Below, one piece after another: positions 28,876 through 39,914 of a stretch of DNA of 64,000 bases. Source of the stretch: Gammaproteobacteria bacterium (GTDB lineage: Bacteria; Pseudomonadota; Gammaproteobacteria; 21-64-14); assembly GCA_027013145.1 (NCBI GenBank), contig JALUXX010000003.1, forward strand, positions 1-64,000, given 5' to 3'. The position numbers and the translations under genes were made by a program. Under the pieces are notes generated by a model. That model was not told where the DNA came from and did not search any database. It saw only the letters and a list, made by a program, of their open reading frames with translations. Numbering within the stretch: the stretch's first letter is position 1; every line of letters starts with the position of its first letter.

Positions 28876-31251
28876 TCAGTTGCCGGCCCGCACCAGTCCG
28901 CCGAGTCCGGCGCGTTCCAGCGCCTCGTGGACGCGCTGCCGGATCGCCCGTGGATCCTCCAGTTCGAGTACCCGCTCGAGCAGTTCGCGCGCCCGCGCCC
29001 GCGGGAAGCTGCGGATCACCCACTTCACCCGCGGCAGATTGGCGGCGCTGGTGCTCAGGCTGTCGATGCCCATGCCCAGCAGCAGTACCGCGGCGGTCGG
29101 GTCCCCCGCCATCTCGCCGCACACGCTGACCGGTCGGTCGTGGACGTGGGCGCCCTCGACGACCTGGCGCAGGGCGCGCAGGACCGCAGGGTGCAGCGCG
29201 TCGTAGAGCGCGGCGACCCGGCTGTTGTTCCGGTCCACGGCGAGCAGGTATTGCGTGAGGTCGTTGGTGCCCACCGACAGGAAATCCACGCGGCGCGCGA
29301 ACGCCTCGGACTGATAGACCGCCGAGGGGACCTCGATCATGGCCCCCACCGGTGGCATGCGCACCGGTTCACCCTCGGAGACGAGTTCCTGGTAGGCGCG
29401 GCGGATGAGCTGCAGCGCCTCGTCGAGCTCCGCGACCCGGCTGACCATCGGCAGAAGGACGTGGAGGTTGCGCGTCTCGGCGTCGGCCCGGAGCATGGCG
29501 CGCAGTTGCGTGATGAAGATCTCCGGATGGTCGAGGCTGATGCGGATTCCGCGCCAGCCGAGGAAGGGGTTCTCCTCGCGCACGGGGAAGTAGGGCAGCG
29601 CCTTGTCCCCGCCCACGTCCAGCGTGCGCAGGGTCACCGGGCGCGGCGCGAAGGCGCGCAGGACCTGCAGGTAGATGGCGCGCTGCTCGTCCTCGCCGGG
29701 GAAGCGGTCGCGCATCAGGAAGGGCAGCTCGGTGCGGTACAGGCCGACCCCCTCGGCGCCGCTGCGCAGCGACGGACCGATATCCGCCAGCAGCCCGGTG
29801 TTGACGTACAGCGGGATGCGCACCCCGTCGGGGGTCTCGGCCGGCAGGTCGTGCAGCGCCTCGAGCCCGGAGGCGAGCCGCGCCTCCTGTGCGGCGAGGC
29901 GGCGGAACTCTTCGAGCACCATGGCGTTGGGGCGCACGTGCACGCGCCCCTGATAGCCGTCGACGATCAGGGGGCTGCCGTCGAGGCGCCCGATACGCAG
30001 GTCGTCCACGCCCATCACCGCGGGGACGCCCATGGCACGCGCGAGGATCGCCACGTGCGAGGTGCTGGAGCCGCGCCGGCAGGCGACCCCGGCGAGGCGC
30101 TCGCGCGGCACCTCGGCGAGTTGGGTGGCGCTGATCTCCTCGCCGATGAGGATCGCCTGCTCGGGATAGTCCGGGCTGGCCGCGGTTCGCGACTGCAGGT
30201 GGATCAGGATACGGCGGCCGAGGTCGCGGATGTCCTCGCCGCGCTCGCGCAAATACGCATCGTTCATCTCGTCGAAGCGTCGCACGTGCTCCTGGATGGT
30301 GGCGCGCAACGCCCCCGGCGCCCAGTTGCCCGCGTGCACCCGCGCGATCGCATCGCCCAGGAGGCTGTCGCCGTCGAGCATCAGGGCATAGGCGTCGAAC
30401 AGCGCGTGCTCCTCCGGCGGCAGCACGTCCTTCACGCGCGCGCTCAGCGACTGGATCTCGGTGCGCACCGCGGCGAAGGCGTCGCGCAACGCCGCCTCGT
30501 CGGCCTGCGGGTCCTCGCTCGGACGGTCCGGCACCGCCTTCAGCTCCGCCGGCGGATAGATGGCCACCGCGGTCCCGATACCCACGCCGGGAGAGCCCGG
30601 CAGGCCGGTGAGGAAGCGCGGCTCGCTCGCCCGCAGCCCCGGCAGCTCCTCGATGCCGCCGCTCGCCTCGGCGTGGGCGATGGCGCCCGCGAGCTGTGCG
30701 GCCAGGGTGACCAGGAAGGAGACTTCGTGCTCGGCGTACTTGCGCCGCTCGCGGCTGCGCACCACGAGCACGCCGAGCACCTTGCGGTAGTGGATGATGG
30801 GTACGCCGAGGAAACCGTGATAGAGCCCTTCGCCGGTCTCGGCGACGAAGCGGTAGTTCGGGTGGGCGGGGGCGTCCTCGAGGTTCAGCGGTTCGGCGCG
30901 CGCGCAGACCAGTCCGATCAGCCCCTCGTGCAGCTTCAGGCGCACGCGCCCGACCATCTCCGGGTTCAGCCCCTCCGTGGCCATCAGCACGTTCTCGCCC
31001 GGACCGCGCTCGGTGAGATAGACCGAGCAGGCGTCGGCGGCCACCGCCGCGCGCACGCGCGCGACGGTGATGGACAGCGCCTGTGCGAGATCCGCGGCGG
31101 CACTGACCTCCTGCACGATGCGGCTCAGGATCTCGAGCATGGGCGGGCTTTCGGGCACGCGTGCGGACTCCGGCGGCGCCTTGCGGCGCGGCGGCGATCG
31201 GGTTTCGGGTTGCACCCCGTCGGCGGGAGGGGCGGCGCGTGCCTCAGACAT
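28876..31251 (-). CDS. ptsP: Phosphoenolpyruvate-protein phosphotransferase PtsP (Enzyme I Ntr)
   Basis: PtsP takes phosphate from PEP and passes it to NPr and EIIA-Ntr in the nitrogen-related regulatory phosphotransferase system. From ATG 31251 it is 791 residues: a GAF domain (~45-190) that in the family senses glutamine or 2-oxoglutarate, an EI N-terminal domain with the phospho-His in [17 protein letters not shown] (His ~399), and the PEP-binding C-terminal barrel with [42 protein letters not shown] and [18 protein letters not shown] (31140) is an alternative start closer to E. coli. It overlaps the nudH stop by 8 bp, the conserved nudH-ptsP operon. Confidence 0.94.
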   Translation of the reverse strand: MSEARAAPPADGVQPETRSPPRRKAPPESARVPESPPMLEILSRIVQEVSAAADLAQALSITVARVRAAVAADACSVYLTERGPGENVLMATEGLNPEMVGRVRLKLHEGLIGLVCARAEPLNLEDAPAHPNYRFVAETGEGLYHGFLGVPIIHYRKVLGVLVVRSRERRKYAEHEVSFLVTLAAQLAGAIAHAEASGGIEELPGLRASEPRFLTGLPGSPGVGIGTAVAIYPPAELKAVPDRPSEDPQADEAALRDAFAAVRTEIQSLSARVKDVLPPEEHALFDAYALMLDGDSLLGDAIARVHAGNWAPGALRATIQEHVRRFDEMNDAYLRERGEDIRDLGRRILIHLQSRTAASPDYPEQAILIGEEISATQLAEVPRERLAGVACRRGSSTSHVAILARAMGVPAVMGVDDLRIGRLDGSPLIVDGYQGRVHVRPNAMVLEEFRRLAAQEARLASGLEALHDLPAETPDGVRIPLYVNTGLLADIGPSLRSGAEGVGLYRTELPFLMRDRFPGEDEQRAIYLQVLRAFAPRPVTLRTLDVGGDKALPYFPVREENPFLGWRGIRISLDHPEIFITQLRAMLRADAETRNLHVLLPMVSRVAELDEALQLIRRAYQELVSEGEPVRMPPVGAMIEVPSAVYQSEAFARRVDFLSVGTNDLTQYLLAVDRNNSRVAALYDALHPAVLRALRQVVEGAHVHDRPVSVCGEMAGDPTAAVLLLGMGIDSLSTSAANLPRVKWVIRSFPRARARELLERVLELEDPRAIRQRVHEALERAGLGGLVRAGN

Positions 31252-31753
31252 GCGCCGGCGGCGCGCCGCGGCGTGCGCCGTCCGGGAACAGCAGCGGCGC
31301 CAGCTCCTGCAGCGCGCGCCGGTACACGCGGCGCTTGAACGGCACCACCTGCTCGACGGGGTACCAGTAATCCACCCAGCGCCAGCCGTCGAACTCCGGC
31401 CGCTCGCTGCGATCGAGGCATACATCGCACTCGCGCCCGAGGAAGCGCAGCAGGTACCATACCTGCTTCTGGCCGATGCACAGCGGCGCGCAGCGCCGCC
31501 GCAGATAGCGCTCCGGCAGCCGGTAGCGCAGCCAGCCCCGGGTGCACCCGACCACCTCGACGTGGCACTCGCGCAGGCCCGTCTCCTCGGCGAGTTCGCG
31601 AAACAGGGCCTGCTCGGGGGTTTCGTCGGCGCGGATCCCCCCCTGCGGAAACTGCCAGGCGTCCTGCCCGACGCGACGTGCCCAGAACAGGCGTCCGTCG
31701 CCGTTGCTCAGGATGATCCCGACGTTTGGACGATATCCATCGCGATCAATCAC
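31244..31753 (-). CDS. nudH: RNA pyrophosphohydrolase NudH (RppH)
   Basis: NudH/RppH removes pyrophosphate from the 5' end of mRNAs and so starts their decay. From the GTG at 31753 it reads [20 protein letters not shown], the standard RppH N-terminus, with WQFPQGG, the Nudix box [20 protein letters not shown] followed by TGL, and [13 protein letters not shown]; length 169 aa. It is followed by ptsP with an 8-bp overlap. Its upstream region holds an A/T-rich stretch shared with the divergent HAD gene. Confidence 0.94.
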   Translation of the reverse strand: MIDRDGYRPNVGIILSNGDGRLFWARRVGQDAWQFPQGGIRADETPEQALFRELAEETGLRECHVEVVGCTRGWLRYRLPERYLRRRCAPLCIGQKQVWYLLRFLGRECDVCLDRSERPEFDGWRWVDYWYPVEQVVPFKRRVYRRALQELAPLLFPDGARRGAPPAHV

Positions 31754-31784
31754 TTGAGAGCTGTTCCTGTATTGGGTGCTAGGG

Positions 31785-31790
31785 TACAAT
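31785..31790 (+). promoter_or_regulatory. Possible -10 element in the nudH/HAD divergent region
   Basis: TACAAT (5 of 6 to the sigma-70 -10 consensus) lies in an unusually A/T-rich patch (31750-31820) between nudH and the HAD gene. No good -35 hexamer sits 16-18 bp upstream; TGTTCC is at 17 bp. It is suggestive only. Confidence 0.25.
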
Positions 31791-31908
31791 TGTTGCATAA
31801 GCGGCCTTTTTTTGCCAGTGATCGCCACGCCCGGGGCGGTGGCGAGGGTGCCGCGCGGGGCGCGGGGCACTATCCTGATCGCCGGTGCGGGCGGGGGACG
31901 GAGGAGAC

Positions 31909-32613
31909 GTGGCGGTCGCGGTATTCGATCTCGACAACACCCTGCTCGCCGGGGACAGCGACTACGAGTGGGGGCGCTTCATGGGCGAGCACGGGCTCGT
32001 GGATCCGCGCCGCCACGAGGAGGAGAACCGGCGCTACTACCGCGACTACCTCGAGGGCCGGCTGGACATCGACGCGTTCCTCGCCTTCCAGTTGCGCCCG
32101 CTCGCCGAGCACGACCCCGCGCGGCTGGAGGCACTCCGGCGCCGCTTCGTCGACGAGCGCATCGCGCCGCTGGTGCTGCCCGCCGGACGCGCACTCCTGC
32201 GCCGCCACCGCGGCCGCGGTGACGTCGTGGTGATCGTGACGGCCACCAACCGCTTCATCACCGCGCCCATCGCCGAGCGGCTCGGGGTCGAGCACCTGCT
32301 GGCGACGGAGCCCGAGCGCGTGGACGGGCGCTATACGGGCCGTCCCGAGGGGATTCCCTGTTTCCGGGAGGGCAAGGTGCAACGGCTGCAGGCCTGGCTC
32401 GACGAGCGCGGCCTCGACTGGGCGGGGAGCTGGTTCTACAGCGACTCGCGCAACGACATCCCGTTGCTGGAGCGGGTCGATCATCCCGTCGCCGTCGATC
32501 CCGACCCCGCCCTCCAGGCCCATGCGCGCGCGCGCGGCTGGCGCGTGATCAGCCTGCGTGCCCCGGCGGGACCGGAGACCGAACCATGCGATTCAGCGAA
32601 TCCTTCGACGTAA
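31909..32613 (+). CDS. HAD-IB family phosphatase (possible histidinol-phosphate phosphatase)
   Basis: This is a 234-residue HAD-superfamily IB hydrolase. The GTG at 31909 follows a good GGAGGAG-like Shine-Dalgarno. Motifs are [17 protein letters not shown] (nucleophile DxD-type), [14 protein letters not shown] (motif II Thr), [10 protein letters not shown] (Lys) and [14 protein letters not shown] (motif III). Annotation is often 'SerB-like'. In Pseudomonas aeruginosa I recall the HAD gene beside nudH-ptsP being reported as a histidinol-phosphate phosphatase, and the neighbourhood here is the same, so that is a reasonable guess. Its end overlaps the mnmG start by 28 bp, an unusually long overlap implying coupled translation. 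Confidence 0.85.
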   Translation: MAVAVFDLDNTLLAGDSDYEWGRFMGEHGLVDPRRHEEENRRYYRDYLEGRLDIDAFLAFQLRPLAEHDPARLEALRRRFVDERIAPLVLPAGRALLRRHRGRGDVVVIVTATNRFITAPIAERLGVEHLLATEPERVDGRYTGRPEGIPCFREGKVQRLQAWLDERGLDWAGSWFYSDSRNDIPLLERVDHPVAVDPDPALQAHARARGWRVISLRAPAGPETEPCDSANPST

Positions 32614-34481
32614 TCGTCGTCGGCGGCGGGCACGCCGGGACCGAGGCGGCGCTGGCGGCCGCGCGTTGCGGCGCGCGCACGCTGCTGCTCACGCAGAATC
32701 TGGAGACCCTTGGGCAGATGAGCTGCAACCCGTCGATCGGCGGGATCGGCAAGGGGCACCTGGTCAAGGAGATCGATGCGCTCGGGGGCCTGATGGCGCG
32801 CGCCGCCGACCGCGCCGGCATCCACTTCCGCATCCTCAATGCGAGCAAGGGGCCCGCGGTGCGTGCCACCCGGGCCCAGTGCGACCGGCAGATCTACCGC
32901 CGGGTCGTGCGGGCGGCGCTGGAGGCCGAACCCGGGCTCGAACTGTTCCAGCAGGCGGTCGAGGATCTCGTCCTCGAAGGCGGTCGCGTCGCCGGGGTGC
33001 GCACCGCCATGGGTCTGGAGATCCGCGCCCGCGCCGTGGTGCTCACGGTCGGGACGTTTCTCGGCGGGCGCATCCACATGGGGCTCGCACAGAGCGAGGG
33101 CGGGCGCGCGGGCGATCCGCCCGCCAATGCGCTCGCGCGGCGGCTGCGGGAGCTGGCGCTGCGCGTGGGGCGGCTCAAGACCGGGACCCCGCCGCGCCTG
33201 GACGGGCGCAGCGTCGATCTCGAGCGCCTCGAGCGCCAGCCCGGCGACCGGCCGGTGCCGGTGTTCTCGTTCCTCGGCAACGCGGCGGAGCACCCGCCGC
33301 AGGTCTGCTGCCACCTCACCCGCACCACGCCCCGCACGCACGAGATCATCCGCGCCGCCCTCGACCGCTCGCCGCTCTACAGCGGGGTGATCGAGGGGGT
33401 CGGTCCGCGCTACTGCCCGTCCATCGAGGACAAGGTGGTCCGCTTCGCCGGGCGCGATGGGCACACGGTGTTCGTCGAGCCCGAGGGCCTCGATACCCGC
33501 GAACTCTACCCCAACGGCATCTCCACGAGCCTGCCCTTCGACGTACAGTGTGAGCTGGTGCGCTCCATCCCGGGCTTCGAGCGCGCGCGGATCACGCGCC
33601 CGGGCTACGCGATCGAGTACGATTTCTTCGACCCGCGCGACCTGCGCCCCTCGCTCGAGGTGCGAGCGCTGCCCGGCCTGTTCTTCGCCGGGCAGATCAA
33701 CGGCACGACCGGCTACGAGGAGGCCGCGGCGCAGGGACTGGTCGCCGGACTCAACGCCGCGCGCGCGGCGGGCGGGCGCGCGCCGTGGTGTCCGACGCGG
33801 GACCAGGGCTACATCGGGGTGCTCATCGACGATCTGATCACGCGCGGGGCGCCGGAGCCGTATCGCATGTTCACCAGCCGCGCCGAGTACCGGCTGCTGC
33901 TGCGCGAGGACAACGCGGATCTGCGCCTCACGCCGGTCGGACGCGAACTCGGTCTGATCGACGACGCCCGCTGGCGCGCCTTCGAGTCGCGGCGCACGGC
34001 GATCGAACGCGAACAGGCGCGCTTGCGCGCGTTGACGGTGGCGCCGGGATCGCCCGCGGGCGCCGCGCTCGCGCGCCGGCTCGGGCGCGAGCCGGGACGG
34101 GAGGTCTCCGCGCTCGAACTGCTGCGTCGTCCCGAGATCGACTACGCCGCCCTGACGGCGTTGCCGGGTATCGGTCGCGGGACCGACGATGCCGCGGTGG
34201 CCGAGCAGGTCGAGATACAGGCGCGCTACGAGGGTTACCTCACGCGCCAGCGCGAGGAGATCGAGCGCGCGCGACGCAACGAGACGCTGGCGCTGCCGCA
34301 GGACCTGGACTATGCGCAGGTCCGCGGCCTGTCGACGGAGGTGCGCGAGCGGCTGCAGGCGGCGCGACCCGCGAACCTGGGGCAGGCGGCGCGTACGCCC
34401 GGGGTCACCCCGGCGGCGATCGCCCTGCTGCTGGTGCACCTGCGCCGGCGCGGGGCCGGCGGCGGCCGGCGGCGCGCCTGA
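32586..34481 (+). CDS. mnmG: tRNA uridine-5-carboxymethylaminomethyl modification enzyme MnmG (GidA)
   Basis: With MnmE, this FAD enzyme installs the cmnm5 group on wobble U34 of certain tRNAs. The 631-residue protein starts [20 protein letters not shown] (FAD Rossmann), then [20 protein letters not shown] and RTPPRTHE-type central blocks; [10 protein letters not shown], the second nucleotide motif [20 protein letters not shown], and C-terminal [16 protein letters not shown] are all conserved. mnmE is not adjacent; instead the HAD/nudH/ptsP genes precede it. rsmG follows after 23 bp. Confidence 0.97.
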   Translation: MRFSESFDVIVVGGGHAGTEAALAAARCGARTLLLTQNLETLGQMSCNPSIGGIGKGHLVKEIDALGGLMARAADRAGIHFRILNASKGPAVRATRAQCDRQIYRRVVRAALEAEPGLELFQQAVEDLVLEGGRVAGVRTAMGLEIRARAVVLTVGTFLGGRIHMGLAQSEGGRAGDPPANALARRLRELALRVGRLKTGTPPRLDGRSVDLERLERQPGDRPVPVFSFLGNAAEHPPQVCCHLTRTTPRTHEIIRAALDRSPLYSGVIEGVGPRYCPSIEDKVVRFAGRDGHTVFVEPEGLDTRELYPNGISTSLPFDVQCELVRSIPGFERARITRPGYAIEYDFFDPRDLRPSLEVRALPGLFFAGQINGTTGYEEAAAQGLVAGLNAARAAGGRAPWCPTRDQGYIGVLIDDLITRGAPEPYRMFTSRAEYRLLLREDNADLRLTPVGRELGLIDDARWRAFESRRTAIEREQARLRALTVAPGSPAGAALARRLGREPGREVSALELLRRPEIDYAALTALPGIGRGTDDAAVAEQVEIQARYEGYLTRQREEIERARRNETLALPQDLDYAQVRGLSTEVRERLQAARPANLGQAARTPGVTPAAIALLLVHLRRRGAGGGRRRA

Positions 34482-34504
34482 GCGGCGCCGAGGCCGCCGC
34501 GGCC

Positions 34505-35131
34505 ATGACGGTCGAGCGGGTGCTGGCGCGGGGCCTGCAGGAGTTGGGGCTCGACGGCGCCAGCGGTCTGGACGCGCGCCTCATCGCCTACCTCGAACTG
34601 CTCGCGCGCTGGAACCGCGTCTACAATCTCACTGCGGTCCAGGACCCGATCGAGCAGGTCACCCGGCATCTGCTCGACAGCCTCGCGCTGCTGCCCTACC
34701 TGCCGCCGGGCGGGGAGGTGCTCGATGTCGGCAGCGGGGCCGGCCTGCCCGGGATCCCGCTCGCGCTGGCGGCACCCGGGCGGCGCTTCCGGCTCCTCGA
34801 CAGCAGCCTCAAGAAGACGCGCTTTCTGACCCAGGCCGTCGCGGAGTTGGGGATCGGCAACGCGACCGTCACCCGCGCGCGTGTGGAGTCCTTCCGCCCG
34901 GCGCCGCCGCCCGCGGTGATCGTGGCGCGCGCCTTCGCGCCGCTGGACCGGATGCTCGCGGCCGTCGGTCATCTCTGTGTCCCCGGGGTCGCAGTGCTGG
35001 CGATGAAGGGCCCGGGGGCGGAGCGGGAGGCGGAGAGGCTCCCGGAGGGTTTCGCGCTCACGGCCGCGCACGTGCTGCGCGTGCCCGGATTGGCGCAGGA
35101 GCGCCGGCTGCTGCACGTGACGCGCGTGTGA
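34505..35131 (+). CDS. rsmG: 16S rRNA (guanine(527)-N7)-methyltransferase RsmG (GidB)
   Basis: RsmG makes m7G527 in 16S rRNA; loss gives low-level streptomycin resistance in several species. From ATG 34505 it has 208 residues, the usual size, with LARWNRVYNLTAVQDP, HLLDSLALLPYL, the SAM motif VLDVGSGAGLPGIPLAL, and LDSSLKKTRFL. It follows mnmG directly and precedes parA, the conserved gidA-gidB-parA-parB order. Confidence 0.95.
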   Translation: MTVERVLARGLQELGLDGASGLDARLIAYLELLARWNRVYNLTAVQDPIEQVTRHLLDSLALLPYLPPGGEVLDVGSGAGLPGIPLALAAPGRRFRLLDSSLKKTRFLTQAVAELGIGNATVTRARVESFRPAPPPAVIVARAFAPLDRMLAAVGHLCVPGVAVLAMKGPGAEREAERLPEGFALTAAHVLRVPGLAQERRLLHVTRV

Positions 35132-35245
35132 GCCGGGGCGCCCGGCGCGCCGCGCGCCGGCGGCGGGCGCTGTCACGGGGCCGGCAAAGCGGTTATGCTG
35201 GGTCCGGCCCCGGATCGTCCCCGGGACGCCGGATTCCTGAGTGCC

Positions 35246-36049
35246 ATGGGCCGCATCATCGCCATCGCCAACCAGAAGGGCGGGGTCGGGAAGACCACGA
35301 CCTGCGTCAACCTCGCCGCCTCGCTGGCAGCGGCGCGCCGCCGCGTGCTCCTGGTCGACCTCGACCCGCAGGGCAACGCCACCATGGGCTGCGGGGTCGA
35401 CAAGCGCGCGGTCTCCGCGGACGCCTGCGGAGTGCTGCTCGGGGAGGTCGAACCCGCCGCCGCGGTGGTGCGCGTCGAACCCGCGGGCTTCGATCTGCTG
35501 CCGGCGAACGATGACCTCACGGCCGCGGAGGTCCGGCTGATGGACCGGGAGGGGCGCGAGCGGCGCCTGTCCCAGGTGCTCGCGGGCGTGGCCGGGGACT
35601 ACGACTTCGTCTTCGTCGACTGCCCCCCGGCGCTCAACATGCTCACGATCAACGCGCTCACCGCCGCGCGCGGCCTGATCGTACCCATCCAATGCGAGTA
35701 CTATGCACTCGAGGGGCTCTCGTCGCTGATGGACACCGTCGCGCGTATACGCGCGACGGTGAATCCGCAACTGGAACTCGAAGGGCTGCTGCGGACGATG
35801 TACGACGCGCGCAACAATCTCGCCAACGAAGTCTCGGAGCAGCTCAAGCAGCACTTCGGCGAGCGCCTCTACAACACCGTGATCCCGCGCAACGTCCGCC
35901 TCGCGGAGGCCCCGAGTCACGGGTTGCCGGTGCTCCTGTATGATAGGACCTCGCGCGGGGCGCTGGCCTACCTCACGCTCGCCGGCGAGATGCTGCGGCG
36001 CCAGCGCGCCCCGGCGGAGGCGGTGGAGGCGAACGGCGATGGCGGCTAA
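35246..36049 (+). CDS. parA: Chromosome partitioning ATPase ParA (Soj)
   Basis: ParA is a Walker-type ATPase that segregates the replication-origin region with ParB. From ATG 35246 (267 aa) it begins MGRIIAIANQKGGVGKTTTC, with the deviant Walker A KGGVGKTT, then VLLVDLDPQGNATMGCG, DFVFVDCPPALNMLTINAL, and PIQCEYYALEGLSSL. The ParA-only length and chromosomal context identify it as chromosomal Soj rather than MinD or a plasmid ParA. It overlaps parB by 11 bp. Confidence 0.95.
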   Translation: MGRIIAIANQKGGVGKTTTCVNLAASLAAARRRVLLVDLDPQGNATMGCGVDKRAVSADACGVLLGEVEPAAAVVRVEPAGFDLLPANDDLTAAEVRLMDREGRERRLSQVLAGVAGDYDFVFVDCPPALNMLTINALTAARGLIVPIQCEYYALEGLSSLMDTVARIRATVNPQLELEGLLRTMYDARNNLANEVSEQLKQHFGERLYNTVIPRNVRLAEAPSHGLPVLLYDRTSRGALAYLTLAGEMLRRQRAPAEAVEANGDGG

Positions 36050-36935
36050 GAAGAGGGGGCTCGGGCGGGGCCTGGACGCGCTGCTGGGCGCGGCGGCCGC
36101 GCCCGCGCCCGCGCCGGCGCCGGGAACGGCGGCGGCCCCGGCGCGGACCGAGGGGGGGCTGCGGATGCTGCCGGTGGAGGCCATCCGCCGCGGCCGGGCG
36201 CAGCCGCGCAGCCGCTTCCCCGCCGAGGGGATCGAGGAGCTGGCCGAGTCGATCCGCGCCCAGGGGGTGGTCCAGCCGATCGTGGTCCGCCCGACCGCGG
36301 CCGGGGGTTACGAGATCATCGCGGGGGAGCGGCGCTGGCGCGCGGCGCAGGCCGCGGGGCTCGACCGGGTCCCCGCCGTGGTGCGCGAGGTCGACGACCG
36401 CGCCGCCCTGGCGATGGCCCTGATCGAGAACATCCAGCGCGAGGATCTCAATCCGCTGGACGAGGCGCAGGCCATTCGCCGCCTCGCCCAGGAACACAAG
36501 CTGACCCACCAGCAGGTCGCCGAGGCGATCGGGCGCTCGCGCGCCGCGGTCACCAACCTGTTGCGCCTCCTCGACCTGGAGCCGCAAGTGGCGGATCTGG
36601 TGCGCGACGGGCGCCTGGAGATGGGGCATGCGCGCGCCCTGCTCGCCGTCACGGGGGCCGCCCAGATCCAGGCGGCCGACCAGGTCGTCGTCCGCGGGCT
36701 GTCGGTGCGCGAGACCGAGCGGCTCGTGCGGCGTCTGCAGCGCGAGCCCGCGCAGGATGCGCCCCCGCCGCGCCCCGCGCGCCCGGATCCGGACATCCGC
36801 CGCCTCGAGGAGCGCCTCGCGCACCAGCTCGGGGCCGCGGTGAAGCTCGAGCACAGCGCCGGCGGCAAGGGGCGCGTGGTCATCCGTTACAACAGTCTGG
36901 ACGAACTCGACGGTATCCTCGCCCATATCAAATAG
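36039..36935 (+). CDS. parB: Chromosome partitioning protein ParB (Spo0J)
   Basis: ParB is the CTPase clamp that binds parS sites and spreads along DNA near the origin. From ATG 36039 (298 aa): MAAKKRGLGRGLDALLG, the ParA-stimulating basic N-terminus; an Ala/Pro linker; the CTP/ParB nuclease-like fold with VVQPIVVRPTAAGGYEIIAGERRWRA (GERRxR); ALIENIQREDLNPLDEAQA; the HTH KLTHQQVAEAIGRSRAAVTN; and a C-terminal dimerisation domain. I did not find a 16-bp parS palindrome in the window. Confidence 0.95.
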   Translation: MAAKKRGLGRGLDALLGAAAAPAPAPAPGTAAAPARTEGGLRMLPVEAIRRGRAQPRSRFPAEGIEELAESIRAQGVVQPIVVRPTAAGGYEIIAGERRWRAAQAAGLDRVPAVVREVDDRAALAMALIENIQREDLNPLDEAQAIRRLAQEHKLTHQQVAEAIGRSRAAVTNLLRLLDLEPQVADLVRDGRLEMGHARALLAVTGAAQIQAADQVVVRGLSVRETERLVRRLQREPAQDAPPPRPARPDPDIRRLEERLAHQLGAAVKLEHSAGGKGRVVIRYNSLDELDGILAHIK

Positions 36936-36985
36936 GGCGATCAGTATTTTTCATCGCCGCCGGGGGATCGGTTCCTCGCCGGCGG
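36936..36985 (+). terminator. Two short hairpins after parB
   Basis: Immediately after the parB stop, GGCGAT (36936-36941) pairs with ATCGCC (36953-36958) around a T-rich loop, and CCGCCGG (36957-36963) pairs with CCGGCGG (36979-36985). Only one can form fully at a time. They could end the mnmG-rsmG-parAB transcript, but there is no terminal T-tract. Confidence 0.35.
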
Positions 36986-37059
36986 GGTCAGATCCACCAA
37001 TCGCCTGCCGTCGCCCGATGGCCGGTCCGTTGCGCTACGCGATCCGTTGAGGAGCCGAG

Positions 37060-37515
37060 ATGCTGGTACGTGACATCATGACGCACGAGGTCAAGACTGC
37101 GCACCCGGAGACGCTGGTGCGCGAGGTGGCGCTGGTGATGTGTTTCCACAAGATCAGCGGCCTGCCGGTGATCTCCCACGAGGACGAGCTGGTGGGGGTG
37201 ATCTCCGAGAAGGACATTCTCCACGCCATGTTTCCGCAACTCGAGGAATACATGATGCAGAGCCCCGCGACGCTCGATTTCGAGACCATGGAACGCGGCT
37301 ACAAGGATATCGTGCACCAGCGGGTCGAAGAGTTGATGAGCACGCGGGTGTACGCGGTGGAGCCGGACCTTCCGGTGCTCAAGGCGGCCTCGGTGATGTT
37401 CCGGCACCGCATCCGCCGCATCCCCGTCGCCGAGGCGGGGCGCCTCGTGGGGATCGTCAGCGTCGGCGACGTGCACAAGGCCATCTTCCAGGAAAACATG
37501 GGGATGGAGATGTAG
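37060..37515 (+). CDS. CBS-domain pair protein
   Basis: This 151-residue protein consists of two CBS domains and nothing else: MLVRDIMTHEVKTAHPETLV...GLPVISHEDELVGVISEKDI and VEELMSTRVYAVEPDLPVL...RRIPVAEAGRLVGIVSVGDV. Such Bateman modules bind adenine nucleotides (AMP, ATP, SAM) or sometimes other ligands and regulate a partner. It sits alone between parB and the ATP synthase operon, a place usually empty in the conserved origin-proximal block, so a role in sensing energy state near atp is tempting but unproven. Confidence 0.88.
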   Translation: MLVRDIMTHEVKTAHPETLVREVALVMCFHKISGLPVISHEDELVGVISEKDILHAMFPQLEEYMMQSPATLDFETMERGYKDIVHQRVEELMSTRVYAVEPDLPVLKAASVMFRHRIRRIPVAEAGRLVGIVSVGDVHKAIFQENMGMEM

Positions 37516-37648
37516 TGCGGTCCGGGACCGGGCGTGCGCGCCGCCCGACGACCTGCGTCCTGCGGAGGCGGATCGGGTCATGGTCTTATTCCAATCTCGT
37601 TTTTCCTCAACTCCTTTGATAAAGCGCGAATTTCCAACGCCCGCGGCG

Positions 37649-37677
37649 TTGACCCCGAAGGGGCGAGTCTTTATACT
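37649..37677 (+). promoter_or_regulatory. Sigma-70 promoter of the ATP synthase operon
   Basis: TTGACC (37649-37654) and TATACT (37672-37677) are separated by exactly 17 bp; each matches the consensus at 5 of 6 positions. It is the best sigma-70 promoter I see in the window and lies 107 bp before atpI, in an A/T-richer gap (37590-37680). Transcription would run through the nine atp genes. Confidence 0.8.
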
Positions 37678-37783
37678 GCGGCGCGCCTGACCGGGTTGCC
37701 CCGGGCGCACGCCGGCCGGGGACGGGCGCGCCGATGGAGTCGGTTCGCACGGAGCGCGACGGGGGCGGCCCGAGGCCGGGGTC

Positions 37784-39006
<1,223 letters not shown>

Positions 39007-39061
39007 CCGCCTGCAAGCCGATGAGCCATTCGATTCACGCCTTTCGCAAGGAGAACGTCCG

Positions 39062-39361
39062 ATGAGTGCCGATGCCAATCTGGTCAACCTGGTAACGATG
39101 GTCTACGCCGCCACCGGCCTCGGGGTGGGGGTGATGCTGGCCGCCGCCGGGCTGGGTTCCGCCCTCGGATGGGGGCTGATCTGCGCCAAGTACATGGAGG
39201 GCGTCGCGCGCCAGCCCGAAATGATGCCGACGCTGCGCATCCAGATGTTCATCACCGCGGGTCTGATGGAGTCCTTCCCCTTCATCGTGCTGGCGTTCGC
39301 GATGTGGTTCACCTTCGCCAACCCCTTCGTCGTGGCGGCCCGGGCCCAGATCGGGGGCTGA
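39062..39361 (+). CDS. atpE: F1Fo ATP synthase subunit c
   Basis: Subunit c is the ring protein that carries ions across the membrane. The 99-residue hairpin has helix 1 ([20 protein letters not shown]), the conserved polar loop [11 protein letters not shown], and helix 2 with the ion-binding Glu in [19 protein letters not shown]. The N-terminus is longer than in E. coli (79 aa). A Ser follows the Glu, but the helix-1 Gln used as a Na+ ligand in Na+-type rings is replaced by Trp (GWG), so a proton ring is expected. Confidence 0.96.
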   Translation: MSADANLVNLVTMVYAATGLGVGVMLAAAGLGSALGWGLICAKYMEGVARQPEMMPTLRIQMFITAGLMESFPFIVLAFAMWFTFANPFVVAARAQIGG

Positions 39362-39419
39362 GGATCGTGCCGCGCGCGGCGCGGCGCAAGTCGGGTTCAG
39401 TGATACCAGGAGTCCGGAA

Positions 39420-39890
39420 GTGAACGTCACTTTCACGCTGATCGGCCAGATGATCACCTTCGCGATCCTCGTCTGGTTCGTGATGCGGTTTCTGTGGAAA
39501 CCGCTGACCGCCATGATGGAGGAGCGTACCCGGCGCATCGCCGACGGCCTCGCCGCGGCGGAGCGCGGGCGCCACGACCTGGAACTCGCCAAGGAACGGG
39601 CCGCGGAACTGCTGCGCGAGGCGCGCGAGAACGCCGCCGAGGTCATCCACCAGGCCCAGCGGCGTGCGGTGGAGATCGTCGACCAGTCCAAGGAGGACGC
39701 GCAGGCCGAGGGGCAGCGCATCCTCACCGCGGCGCGCTCGGAGATCGAGCAGGAGGTCGCGCGCGCGAAGGAGGAGTTGCGCCGGCAGGTGGCCGCGCTG
39801 GCGGTGGCGGGCGCCGAGCGCATCCTGCGGCGTGAGATCGACGCGCGCGCCCACGGCGAGCTGCTCAAGGAACTCGCGGAACAGATCTGA
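39420..39890 (+). CDS. atpF: F1Fo ATP synthase subunit b
   Basis: Subunit b is the peripheral stator stalk. The 156-residue protein, starting at GTG 39420, has one N-terminal membrane helix ([25 protein letters not shown]) followed by a long charged helix ([20 protein letters not shown] onward) and ends [13 protein letters not shown], matching E. coli b in length and layout. The homologous b' subunit is absent, as expected outside phototroph-type operons. Confidence 0.95.
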   Translation: MNVTFTLIGQMITFAILVWFVMRFLWKPLTAMMEERTRRIADGLAAAERGRHDLELAKERAAELLREARENAAEVIHQAQRRAVEIVDQSKEDAQAEGQRILTAARSEIEQEVARAKEELRRQVAALAVAGAERILRREIDARAHGELLKELAEQI

Positions 39891-39914
39891 CGGCCACCCC
39901 GGACAGAGCGGACG

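Noticed and set aside
35132-37059. parS site near parAB
   Set aside because: I looked for a TGTTTCACGTGAAACA-like 16-mer and found none here or elsewhere in the window; sites may lie outside.
37516-37783. Small gene between the CBS protein and atpI
   Set aside because: An 89-codon frame (37534-37803) exists, but it runs through the A/T-rich promoter and overlaps the atpI start; no conserved sequence. The gap is better explained by the promoter.
39062-39361. Possible Na+-type ATP synthase c subunit because Ser follows the ion-binding Glu (GLMESFPF)
   Set aside because: The helix-1 Gln that coordinates Na+ in Na+-type rings is replaced by Trp in the aligned position (ALGWG), so a proton ring is more likely.
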